The position numbers were made by a program, and so were the translations under genes. The notes under the pieces are model-generated. The model was not told the DNA's origin, did no database searches, and was given only the letters and a program-made list of their open reading frames with translations. Shown here in pieces: positions 8,520 through 15,363 of a DNA stretch of 63,867 nt (position 1 is its first letter; each line of letters begins with the position of its first letter). Origin of the DNA: Selenomonas sp. AE3005 (GTDB taxonomy: Bacteria; Bacillota; Negativicutes; Selenomonadales; Selenomonadaceae); assembly GCF_000686945.1 (NCBI RefSeq), contig NZ_JMME01000017.1, forward strand, positions 1 to 63,867, read 5' to 3'.

Positions 8520-9134
8520 TTAATCACATTCCGTCAACTTGCAATTGACCGCAGCCGGGTCAGGCGTGCCCTTGCCGTTCACTATCCCCAGCGCCTTGGC
8601 TATGCCGGTTGGTGTCAGCAAGCCGGGCGTTGCCTCTGCCGGGAGTAAAGTTTGCAGGGGCTCGGTATCAATGCCGTAAGCCTCGCCGACCATCTTCAAG
8701 GCCGCCGTTGCCATACCCTTTTTGACGCCGAACACCTCTGCTATTGCGTCCGCCGTACCGCCGATATCCTTAACCGCAGTTTTGATAAGGCGCGTCCGAT
8801 AATGCGGATTGGGAGCAAGCTTGGGCACTGTGAGCTGTTTTTCCATCTCGTTGAAGGCTTCAATGTACTTGACCTTCCATTCGAGCGCCTTCTTGCCATT
8901 GAAGCCCATAACCAGCAAAGAAAATCCGTCTCGGTTCATAAGATACATAGGGAACTTCTGCCCCCGGTATTCGTGCTCCGTCTCGTAGAAAAATTTAGTG
9001 GCTGATTTTTGAGCTACTAAAATTTCGCTTATAGAACGAAGCACATTTTTGTGCTCTTTCCCAAACACTTCCGCTACCCGACGGCTGTCCGTTACAATCT
9101 GATTGTTGCTGACTTCGACTAATGAATTACTCAT
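8520..9134 (-). CDS. Rha family phage regulatory protein
   Basis: 204 residues. The N-terminal half has the Rha signature: MSNSLVEVSNNQIVTDSRRV, EVFGKEHKNVLRSI, then FYETEHEYRGQKFPMYLMNRDGF-type and LLVMGFNGKKALEWKVKYIEAFN-type strings. The C-terminal half (LTPTGIAKALGI) looks like an added DNA-binding or P22-Ant-like domain. Rha proteins are found in temperate phages and interfere with lytic growth in some hosts (family knowledge). It overlaps the upstream Cro-like gene by 4 nt. Confidence 0.85.
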   Translation of the reverse strand: MSNSLVEVSNNQIVTDSRRVAEVFGKEHKNVLRSISEILVAQKSATKFFYETEHEYRGQKFPMYLMNRDGFSLLVMGFNGKKALEWKVKYIEAFNEMEKQLTVPKLAPNPHYRTRLIKTAVKDIGGTADAIAEVFGVKKGMATAALKMVGEAYGIDTEPLQTLLPAEATPGLLTPTGIAKALGIVNGKGTPDPAAVNCKLTECD

Positions 9135-9367
9135 GCAGTTGCCTCCTTTACTGCCCCAACGCTGTTTACCGGTTCTCCCGCGAACAAATATCCGTAATCC
9201 ATATCCGGGAAGAATTTGTCGTGGATGATGAGCGCTTCTTGAATTGAGATATTGCCCTTACCTCTCAGCTTGGCATCCAGCCATGCCGGATTACGACCAA
9301 CCGCCGCAGCTACCTGAGCGTAGCTAAGACCGTAACGGGCCATCTCTGCCTTTAGATTTGGAAACAT
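9131..9367 (-). CDS. Cro-like XRE-family HTH regulator
   Basis: 78 residues: MFPNLKAEMARYGLSYAQVA, then AAVGRNPAWLDAKLRGKGNI, is an XRE-type helix-turn-helix. It is the first leftward gene from the control region and faces the CI-like gene across the operators, so it occupies the Cro position. Promoter 9438-9466 lies upstream with an operator in its spacer. Confidence 0.75.
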   Translation of the reverse strand: MFPNLKAEMARYGLSYAQVAAAVGRNPAWLDAKLRGKGNISIQEALIIHDKFFPDMDYGYLFAGEPVNSVGAVKEATA

Positions 9368-9382
9368 TTTTGATTACCTACT

Positions 9383-9534
9383 TACGAATTTCGGACCGAT
9401 TTCCCGTTGTAATACGAGCTTCGTTATCCATGGCTATAATATAATACGAGTTCCGTATAATATCAACCCCTATTCTCGAATAAATACGAAAATACCCACT
9501 TGATATTTACGGGAAACCGTAGAAATGTTATAAT
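9383..9534. promoter_or_regulatory. divergent control region with operator array and two promoters
   Basis: Leftward promoter: TTGATA (9461-9466), 17-bp spacer, TATATT (9438-9443). Rightward promoter: TTTACG (9506-9511), 17-bp spacer, TATAAT (9529-9534). Operator-like inverted repeats: TACGAATTTCGGA (9383-9395), ACGAGCTTCGT (9414-9424), TACGAGTTCCGTA (9445-9457, inside the leftward spacer) and TACGGGAAACCGTA (9508-9521, over the rightward -35). They share TACGA/G...CGTA half-sites, as expected for a Cro/CI switch. Confidence 0.7.
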
Positions 9535-9559
9535 GTAGCCATGAAAGAAGGCGATAATA

Positions 9560-10402
9560 ATGACACCTAGTGAAAAAATAAAAATATGTTTAGACATGAA
9601 AAACCTTAAACGAAAAGACCTAGCTGAGGCGTCTGGTATGTCCCCATCTTCGGTTTCAGACTTTCTAAATGGTAAGACCACCAAATTGGATATAACAAAA
9701 GCCCAGAGCATTGCAAACACTCTGGGCTGTACTCTCAATTATTTAGTTGGCGATGACACGATGCACATGGAATTAGGTGCGGCACTCAAGTCCGAGCGCG
9801 TGGAACGCGGGGAAACCACTGACGTTGTTTCCCTTAACACCAAAATCCCCGAGGCTCTAATTCTGAAATACGAATCCGGGGATGAAGAGGTCAGTGAGTT
9901 CCTGCTTGGCAAACTGTGCGAGCACTATGACCTGTCAATAGTGGAATTCCTGCAGAAGTATGACCTTTATGACGAATACATCCCGCCTCAGTTCAACGGA
10001 GACGCTGAAGAATACGAGACATTTCGGCGGGCTGAACGTGAGGACGCGCTCAAATCATCTGCCGGATACCCGGAGCTTAAGGACATAATCAATAAGGGGA
10101 TGTATGTGGTTAATGGCTATCCTGCACGACGCACTTACAGGAATCACCTTCAGTCAACCATTGAAATGATTTATCACTTTTTGGATAGGAGCGTTTCTTT
10201 TCCGCCCCGCGACGAAGCCGATGCAAAGGAAGCCTTTGAGGAATTGGTCACGATTTACAAGAGATATGGCACGAGCAAGGATATCGAAGTATTAAATCAA
10301 ATGATTGAAGGATTCCCCTCCAGTATGAGCTATGAAGAAAAATTCGAAGCAGTTATGGAGCCTTACCACAAAGCAATTATCGATAACGAGCATTTTGAAT
10401 AA
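9560..10402 (+). CDS. CI-like XRE-family repressor
   Basis: 280 residues. The N-terminal HTH (residues about 8-62) includes LKRKDLAEASGMSPSSVSDF and LDITKAQSIANTLGCTLNYL. Residues about 70-125 look like a second, degenerate XRE-type fold. The acidic alpha-helical C-terminus shows no S24 peptidase Ser/Lys pattern, so RecA-driven self-cleavage is not evident. It is divergent from the Cro-like gene and probably represses the leftward operon. How it is inactivated is unclear. Confidence 0.75.
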   Translation: MTPSEKIKICLDMKNLKRKDLAEASGMSPSSVSDFLNGKTTKLDITKAQSIANTLGCTLNYLVGDDTMHMELGAALKSERVERGETTDVVSLNTKIPEALILKYESGDEEVSEFLLGKLCEHYDLSIVEFLQKYDLYDEYIPPQFNGDAEEYETFRRAEREDALKSSAGYPELKDIINKGMYVVNGYPARRTYRNHLQSTIEMIYHFLDRSVSFPPRDEADAKEAFEELVTIYKRYGTSKDIEVLNQMIEGFPSSMSYEEKFEAVMEPYHKAIIDNEHFE

Positions 10403-10592
10403 CCAACACCATCCACGATACCTGCCGCATCTCCTACCAAGCCGCCGGCATAAAATCGAATTGCCTCAGCCGCATCGAGCGCTACTACCTCCACGACATC
10501 GACTACCGCTTGATGGAGCAGTTCCATATAGAATTAAATGGGAATAACAAAAATCCGCCCGGATGGACGGCTAGAGAAAGAAGCGGATATTA
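10402..10592 (+). other. gene-free gap with a protein-like frame lacking a start
   Basis: A frame opening at the CI-like stop reads CRISYQAAGIKSNCLSRIER, then YYLHDIDYRLMEQFHIELNG, which looks like real protein. There is no normal start codon before the internal TTG/ATG at 10507-10510, and the frame runs on to 10692. It may be the 3' remnant of a lost gene, or an unusually started small gene. Confidence 0.35.
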
Positions 10593-11306
10593 TTGGCTAC
10601 CATTCAGGATCATATACGGTTATCAACAAATACGTACCCAATTTTCGAAATGGCGGAAACTATTCAGCGCATCTACAATCCGCTGGCACTAAAGGCATTT
10701 CAGAACGCCATTCAGATACCCTGCGCTTCACTGGCTATGCAAACTGCTGCGATTACAGCTCAGCTTACGCAGGCGCAGGCTATAACAGCCGAGGCATTTC
10801 GCCCCGATATTGAGGCTGTTGCAATGTGCCAACAACCATATATGTCCATGATTGCAGCAATGACTGAATACAAAAGAACGCTGGCACATATTTCCAGAAT
10901 CCCCGAGCTGATGAAGATTCAAAATACAATTCTCCAATTAGAACATTTCATCCCAGCCGTTATAATGCCTCCTGCACTATCAAATGTATCAACACTGCTC
11001 CCTGCTTTAGAATATCTTCACACTGAACAGCCGGATTCTTATCAACAGATTGATACCATTTTGTCTGTTGAATTGAATGAAAAAACTTCTATTGAGCAAT
11101 ACATTCAAAACCTGTTGTTGAAGATTAAAGATACAGCTATTGTTAAAATATCTGATTTGCCCCAATATCTGTTTGGGTTAGCACAATCTTTAGATTTAGT
11201 CTCACCTTTCGTTGATGAGCCCGCGAGAACCAGTATCGACCAGTTAAATTCACTTCTTATTGTACTGGCGTATGTAATTCTTCAAAACATCCCAAAAAGC
11301 AAGTAA
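10593..11306 (+). CDS. uncharacterised 237-residue island cargo protein
   Basis: Unrecognised, mostly alpha-helical protein starting at TTG (only a weak AAGAAG upstream). Residues about 35-75 are Ala/Gln/Thr-rich (AAITAQLTQAQAITAEAFRP), followed by amphipathic helices. The C-terminus is hydrophobic (SLLIVLAYVILQNIP) and could attach to a membrane. It lies in the usual cargo position downstream of the CI-like repressor and is followed by the EVE-like gene. The last 57 nt overlap a small gene on the other strand. The start is uncertain. Confidence 0.55.
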   Translation: MATIQDHIRLSTNTYPIFEMAETIQRIYNPLALKAFQNAIQIPCASLAMQTAAITAQLTQAQAITAEAFRPDIEAVAMCQQPYMSMIAAMTEYKRTLAHISRIPELMKIQNTILQLEHFIPAVIMPPALSNVSTLLPALEYLHTEQPDSYQQIDTILSVELNEKTSIEQYIQNLLLKIKDTAIVKISDLPQYLFGLAQSLDLVSPFVDEPARTSIDQLNSLLIVLAYVILQNIPKSK

Positions 11307-11408
11307 TATCATCAAATAAGCTGCAGTTTTCCAAGGATTTACCGACATTCTTATAATTGTAGCTGCAGCCATAGCTACTATGACAATATGGATTATAAGC
11401 TTGTACAT
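11250..11408 (-). CDS. 52-residue two-helix membrane protein
   Basis: Starts ATG at 11408 with GAGGGAG upstream and reads MYKLIIHIVIVAMAAATIIR, then MSVNPWKTAAYLMILLAFWD, ending YIRQYNKK. Two hydrophobic segments (about 3-19 and 29-45). It has its own promoter at 11444-11473. It overlaps the 3' end of the opposite-strand cargo gene by 57 nt. A small toxin-like or membrane effector role is possible but not shown. Confidence 0.5.
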   Translation of the reverse strand: MYKLIIHIVIVAMAAATIIRMSVNPWKTAAYLMILLAFWDVLKNYIRQYNKK

Positions 11409-11443
11409 TATTCTCCCTCACTTTCTGCAATATCATCACCTAT

Positions 11444-11473
11444 ATTATACCATTTTATTGCAAAAAGTGACCA
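11444..11473 (-). promoter_or_regulatory. promoter for the 52-codon membrane protein
   Basis: On the minus strand: TGGTCA, 18-bp spacer, TATAAT. The -10 ends 36 bp before the ATG at 11408. Confidence 0.55.
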
Positions 11474-11525
11474 TAAATATAAACCACCCCGATGGGTGGC
11501 TGTAAAGAAAGGATATGTAAAATCA

Positions 11526-12485
11526 ATGCAATTATCTCTTTTTTCTAATGAAGACCTCCCTCGCAACTACTGGTTTGTTCGAACAGCAGGCGAGAAATAT
11601 TATCGCGAGTTCAAAGATAAGGCCTATATTGCGATAAACTGGAATGATTTTACTAATCTCGATGACATAATAGCTCTTACACGAAGACAACTAAAAAATA
11701 AAGTAAAAGAACACTATGAAAAGGAAAAACGTCCTGGTGTCGCTGCAGCGCAAATGCAAACCTTCGTTGGCACAATGAAGAAGAATGATATTGTCCTCAT
11801 TCCCAACAGTAGGTCTCGAGAGATTTCTTTTGGTATTATTACGTCTGACGCTTACATTCACCCCACTGATAAAATTCAAGAAGGTGAATGTCCTTTTCGA
11901 AAACGCCGTAATATTAAATGGATAAAGAAGGTTGCCCGTGTAGACCTTGATCCTTATTTATACAGCCTAATCAATACGCACCATTCAATTTCGAGTGCAA
12001 ATAAATGCAGCAATTTTATAAACAGAACATTGTTTGATTTCTATGGTAATGATGAAGAGACTCATCTCATATTTAACGTTACTACTCATGAGCCTATCAA
12101 GAACTCTGAACTACGCGTTTTAATGAACAGCATCTATGGCGTAGCTGAGATATTCAATAATGCGCACCCAGAATTATCCGTAGACATGGATGATGTTATC
12201 TTTAAAGCTAGTGTTAATTCGCCAGGTCCTATCGAATGGGTAGGAAAAAAGAAGAATATGGTTTTTGTTCTTGCACTTCTTCACTTTTTCGTTGGCGGAA
12301 CGCTTGACGTCGGTCCAGTTCATTGGGAAACCAAAGGGGTTATTGGCTACGCGATGGATGCTTACAAGGAATATAATGATAACCATCTAAAGGAAATGGA
12401 GCTAACTAAAAAGGTCCTTGAAGAAAAACTGCCAGTTCCTAAACAAGGTATCCAGGAACTACAGGCTTCCAACAAAGACCTCTAA
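11526..12485 (+). CDS. uncharacterised protein with EVE/PUA-like N-terminus, candidate defence gene
   Basis: 319 residues from ATG at 11526 (AAAGGA upstream with a slightly long spacer). The open frame begins 46 codons earlier, but that part looks non-coding. NYWFVRTAGEKYYREFKDKA followed by YIAINWNDF resembles the N-terminal EVE-like module of modification-dependent restriction enzymes. MKKNDIVLIPNSRSREISFG fits the same fold. The remainder is unrecognised, with a hydrophobic helix (MVFVLALLHFFVGGTL, about residue 250) and a charged C-terminal helix. No nuclease motif is visible, so restriction activity is not claimed. Confidence 0.65.
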   Translation: MQLSLFSNEDLPRNYWFVRTAGEKYYREFKDKAYIAINWNDFTNLDDIIALTRRQLKNKVKEHYEKEKRPGVAAAQMQTFVGTMKKNDIVLIPNSRSREISFGIITSDAYIHPTDKIQEGECPFRKRRNIKWIKKVARVDLDPYLYSLINTHHSISSANKCSNFINRTLFDFYGNDEETHLIFNVTTHEPIKNSELRVLMNSIYGVAEIFNNAHPELSVDMDDVIFKASVNSPGPIEWVGKKKNMVFVLALLHFFVGGTLDVGPVHWETKGVIGYAMDAYKEYNDNHLKEMELTKKVLEEKLPVPKQGIQELQASNKDL

Positions 12486-12491
12486 CCACCA

Positions 12492-12686
12492 TCATTTATA
12501 CGGCGACGAAATGGTGAAGAAATTTATCAGAATGACAAGTGATACTGTTATCCCGATAAGATTTCTATAGACAGGCTTTAACAAGCCCTTACAAAAACGT
12601 TTCAGCGGAATATCAACAAGTACCCACAACAGATAAAAGACTAACAAAAATGTGATGGCGCATGACAAATAGTGCATTACTAACAT
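12492..12686 (-). CDS. 64-residue membrane protein
   Basis: ATG at 12686 with GGGGG 9 nt upstream (an ATG at 12695 is too close to that site). MLVMHYLSCAITFLLVFYLL forms one membrane helix and a second is LIGITVSLVILINFF. A basic loop (KRFCKGLLKPVYR) lies between. It converges on the EVE-like gene, whose stop is 6 nt away. No family recognised. Confidence 0.5.
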   Translation of the reverse strand: MLVMHYLSCAITFLLVFYLLWVLVDIPLKRFCKGLLKPVYRNLIGITVSLVILINFFTISSPYK

Positions 12687-12768
12687 GATAACCATCCCCC
12701 TTTATCACCATTATAGCGAGCTGTATATAGAAAATCTAGTAGCTTGCAATAAAAAAGGAAGGATTCCC

Positions 12769-12984
12769 ATGTTCAAGAAAATAGCTTTGGCCACGCTGGC
12801 CGCTGTCTGTGTATCAATAGCTACCCCTGCCTTGGCATCTGACTACCTCGGCAACCCGAAGTCGATGAAGTTCCACTACTCCAACTGCTCCACGATAAAG
12901 CATCCGGAAAGGTTCGTGGAGTTCAGCACCCGTGATGATGCCATTGCCGCGGGGTATGTACCGTGCAAGCGGTGCAATCCGTAA
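12769..12984 (+). CDS. secreted 71-residue protein with Ada-like Cys motif
   Basis: ATG at 12769 with AAGGAAGGA upstream. Signal peptide MFKKIALATLAAVCVSIATP-ALA, cleaved before SDYLGN. The mature part has FHYSNCSTIKHPERFVEFST and DDAIAAGYVPCKRCNP. This is the pattern of the small metal-binding tail found in Ada and at the C-terminus of some secreted nucleases (Cys...Cys-x-x-Cys). Here it stands alone without a nuclease. It precedes the Abi_2 gene by 18 nt and may be co-transcribed with it. Confidence 0.75.
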   Translation: MFKKIALATLAAVCVSIATPALASDYLGNPKSMKFHYSNCSTIKHPERFVEFSTRDDAIAAGYVPCKRCNP

Positions 12985-13002
12985 AACAAAGGACGTGATT
13001 AT

Positions 13003-13923
13003 ATGTCAGGTGGAAGACTACTGACGCTCGATGAACAAATAGAACATCTAAAAGCAAAAGGGATAACTTTCCAATCCTATACGGAAGATGCGGCAAAGCA
13101 CTTCCTGTCAGAGCATAACTATCTCACAAAAGTTTCTGCATACAGAAAAAACTATACCCAACACCCGGCAGGGCCAAACCAAGGGAAATATGTTCGTTTG
13201 GATTTTGCCCACTTGGTTGACCTATCAACAATCGACATGCATCTTCGTTACTTGATTCTTGACTTGTGCCTTGACATCGAGCATTCCATAAAAACATTCT
13301 TGATTAACGATGCCCTGGCAAATCCGGATGAAGATGGTTACCATATTGTGGATAAATTTTTGCAATACCATCCAGATTTTTTGGACGAGGCAGACCGTAA
13401 GATGCAGGACAGCTACTGCCACGATTTCTATTTCAATAATAGAGACCATCTCCCCCTCTGGGTGCTTATGGAGGTAATCTCCTTTGGAGAACTCATCAGC
13501 TTATACAAGTTGTACTACTCTATATACCCAGACAGACCTGCTCCGTTTTCAGGAAAATTGTTGGACAACGTTCGTAATTTGAGAAATGCCTCTGCACATA
13601 GCAATTGCTTAATTTGCCACTTAAACCGCGAAGGCAAAATCAACAAAGTGGCCTTAACAAAGGCATCTATTGCTTTTCCTTGGATGACCACCTCTTACCG
13701 ACGTCGCTACATTAGAAAGCAATTTACACAAGATTTTACTGTCTTATTAATGGCTCATAAGTCGCTAGTAACCAGTGAAGGCCTCCACACCAAGGCCAGA
13801 GAAAAGTTGCGTAACCTATTTTTCAAAAGAATGCGGCGCCATTCAAACTATTACTCACGTAACCCTTCAATTACAGAGGCCTATAATTATTGTCGGAAAA
13901 TTATTTTATTGTATTTCAACTGA
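13003..13923 (+). CDS. Abi_2 (AbiD/AbiF-like) abortive-infection protein
   Basis: 306 residues. The opening LLTLDEQIEHLKAKGITFQS and LSEHNYLTKVSAYRKNY match the Abi_2 family start. The middle has LRYLILDLCLDIEHSIKTFL and LPLWVLMEVISFGELISLYK. The HEPN RNase-type motif is LRNASAHSN (R-x4-H) near residue 195. Family knowledge: AbiD/AbiF proteins cause abortive infection, probably by RNA cleavage. A strong promoter and a structured RNA follow immediately downstream. The basic C-terminus (RYIRKQF, FFKRMRRHSNYYSR) could bind RNA. Confidence 0.9.
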   Translation: MSGGRLLTLDEQIEHLKAKGITFQSYTEDAAKHFLSEHNYLTKVSAYRKNYTQHPAGPNQGKYVRLDFAHLVDLSTIDMHLRYLILDLCLDIEHSIKTFLINDALANPDEDGYHIVDKFLQYHPDFLDEADRKMQDSYCHDFYFNNRDHLPLWVLMEVISFGELISLYKLYYSIYPDRPAPFSGKLLDNVRNLRNASAHSNCLICHLNREGKINKVALTKASIAFPWMTTSYRRRYIRKQFTQDFTVLLMAHKSLVTSEGLHTKAREKLRNLFFKRMRRHSNYYSRNPSITEAYNYCRKIILLYFN

Positions 13924-13929
13924 ACAATA

Positions 13930-13958
13930 TTGACAACAGCCACAAGATGAGATATTAT
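13930..13958 (+). promoter_or_regulatory. promoter of the Abi-associated ncRNA
   Basis: TTGACA, exactly 17-bp spacer, TATTAT, starting 7 bp after the abi stop codon. No coding sequence with a ribosome site follows, only the structured RNA and its terminator. Confidence 0.75.
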
Positions 13959-13964
13959 ATAGCT

Positions 13965-14030
13965 ACAACGAAAACCGAACGGTTTTAGACGGCGCGTATT
14001 CTCATCCGAGGATATGTGCCTTATTTTTTT
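13965..14030 (+). ncRNA. putative Abi-associated small RNA (AbiF-RNA-like), about 66 nt
   Basis: From the predicted start near 13965 the RNA folds into a first hairpin, AAAACC-GAAC-GGTTTT (13971-13986). A 13-bp second hairpin follows, GGCGCGTATTCTC-ATCC-GAGGATATGTGCC (13991-14020, three G.U pairs), then a T-rich tail to 14030 that makes it a terminator. I recall that comparative genomics described an AbiF RNA motif located beside Abi_2 genes; this position and two-hairpin form fit. It may act as the RNA partner or antitoxin of the Abi_2 protein (inference). Confidence 0.7.
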
Positions 14031-14041
14031 ACATCTAAATA

Positions 14042-14077
14042 CAAAAAGCCGCCCCCTGCTACCAACAGAAGACGGCT
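14042..14077 (-). terminator. leftward terminator between ncRNA and integrase
   Basis: On the minus strand AGCCG(TCTTCTGT)...(AGCAGGGGG)CGGCT is followed by TTTTTG. No leftward gene is evident upstream of it; it may block antisense transcription. The remaining 13924-14175 interval holds only the ncRNA and this hairpin. Confidence 0.5.
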
Positions 14078-14175
14078 CCCGCGCTAGGCCCCCGTAGGTG
14101 TTACTGCACTCTCTGATTACAGTATACCACCAGCTGGGCCTTTTGACTACACTTTTACGAAAGGCCGGTGATAGT

Positions 14176-15261
14176 ATGCCTGCGTATAAAGACGAAGCCC
14201 GAGGCATATGGTACTGCCGTTTCCGCTATACCGACTATACCGGAGAGAAGCACGAGACCACAAAGTGGGGCTTTAAGACCAAGAAGGCCGCACTACAGTA
14301 CGAAACTGAATTCAAGGCACAATCCGGTGATACTGCCAAGCTGACCATGAATGCCCTGTGTGACGCCTATCTGAAGGATAGGAAGGTTAATCTAAAAGCC
14401 AGCACATACAGGGGAACGGAAAAAATCATCAATTCTCATATCCGCACGGCTTTCGGCCGACGTCCAGTCAATGAGATAAGCAAGCTGGATATCCGGCAGT
14501 GGCAAAATGACCTGCTGCAAAAGCAGGCGTAAAACAGCCGGCCCTATGCCCCCAGCACATTGCGGCAGATAAATATTCAGCTGAATGCGGTCTTTAACTA
14601 CGCCGTGAAATATTATGACCTTGCCAAGAACCCCACCAAGGCCGTGGACACCATTGGCAAAAGGCAAAAGCGGCAGGCTTTTGGGTCCTTGGAAGAATTT
14701 TCCAAGGTCATTGCTCAGGTAGACAAGCCGGAGCTGAAACTTGCCTACTTACTGCTTTTTTACAGCGGAATGCGTATTGGGGAGCTGCTGGCGCTCTCCC
14801 CTGCTGATTTCGATTTTACAGCCGGCACCATCAATATCAGCAAAAGCGTTATGATGTCCACGGGTAAGGTAACCACGCCCAAAACGCCGTACAGTGTCCG
14901 TGTGGTGTCTATGCCGCCCGCCCTGATGAAAGAGGTGCAGGACTATATAAACCACTTTATGGAGCCGCCTGAGCGGATTTTCACATACTCACAAAAAGTA
15001 TATCGTGACTATTTGAAACGCTACGCCATAAAAGCAGGTGTGCCGCCCATCCACGTTCATGACCTGCGGCATTCCCATGCCAGCTACCTCATCCATAACA
15101 ATGTTCCCGTGACCACCATAAGCCGGCGTCTGGGGCACGCCAATGCCAGTGTTACCCTATCGGTATATTCCCATATGTACGAGGAATCTGCCGGTGATGT
15201 TGCGGTCATGCTCGAAAAAGCATTTATTTGCGGTCAAAACGTGGTCACAGAAGGAAAATAA
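14176..15261 (+). pseudogene. int: tyrosine integrase interrupted by an in-frame stop
   Basis: A 361-codon phage-type integrase with a single in-frame TAA at 14530-14532. The N-terminal fragment (118 residues) has the AP2-like arm-binding part, MPAYKDEARGIWYCRFRYTD, and the start of the core-binding domain. The C-terminal fragment keeps the catalytic set: Arg in YSGMRIGELLAL, HDLRHSHASYLI, and LGHANASVTLSVYSHMYEES with the Tyr nucleophile. Frame and sequence continue across the stop (QKQA-stop-NSRPYAPSTL), which points to one recent nonsense change or a sequencing error. An internal TTG at 14560 could start the C-terminal part. Confidence 0.85.
15232..15248 (+). repeat. 17-bp direct repeat near right island end
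   Basis: Second copy of GGTCAAAACGTGGTCAC (first at 6650-6666), here within the last codons of the integrase (CGQNVVT). Confidence 0.6.
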
Positions 15262-15302
15262 GAATCAGAGTTCCTTATAAATAAAGGGCTGACGAGAAAA
15301 GT

Positions 15303-15324
15303 GAAAGAATATCATATCTACTAA
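15303..15324. other. right attachment site (attR) of the island
   Basis: GAAAGAATATCATAT (15303-15317) repeats attL exactly and is followed by CTACTAA. It is the displaced 3' end of the target gene, directly followed by that gene's terminator. Confidence 0.8.
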
Positions 15325-15360
15325 AAATGCCCTGGGGCTGCTCCCCAAGGCATTTCTTTT
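15325..15360. terminator. bidirectional terminator, originally that of the island target gene
   Basis: AAATGCCCTGGGG pairs with CCCCAAGGCATTT (one mismatch), with CTTTT on the plus side and TTTTT on the minus side. It serves the MTA/SAH nucleosidase gene ending at 15364. Before integration it would also have served the small ORF now at 6287-6547. Confidence 0.75.
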
Positions 15361-15363
15361 ATA

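Larger units (their letters stand above)
6526..15324. mobile_element. integrated genetic island, about 8.8 kb (prophage-remnant or satellite-like)
   Basis: Bounded by the 15-bp identical att cores at 6526 and 15303. It contains a tyrosine integrase at the right end, a divergent Cro/CI-like control region, a Rha-type regulator, several small HTH proteins, and cargo including an Abi_2 protein with an ncRNA. No capsid, tail, terminase, portal, primase or conjugation genes are visible. It is therefore either a small satellite-like element or a trimmed prophage kept for its defence cargo. Its integrase carries an in-frame stop, so it may be unable to excise by itself. Confidence 0.8.

Noticed and set aside
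10538-10813. 91-codon frame starting ATG 10538
   Set aside because: Runs in another frame through the 237-residue cargo gene and loses protein character; no good ribosome site.
11257-11439. 60-codon minus-strand frame
   Set aside because: Same region as the 52-codon membrane ORF but without a ribosome site, and it reads across that gene's promoter and start.
13971-13990. GTTTTAGA in the Abi-associated RNA, recalling Cas9 crRNA/tracrRNA
   Set aside because: Only eight bases shared, no cas genes, no repeat array; the stem is explained by AAAACC/GGTTTT.
13887-14207. 106-codon minus-strand frame across the ncRNA
   Set aside because: No ribosome site, crosses two terminators, and the product is not protein-like.
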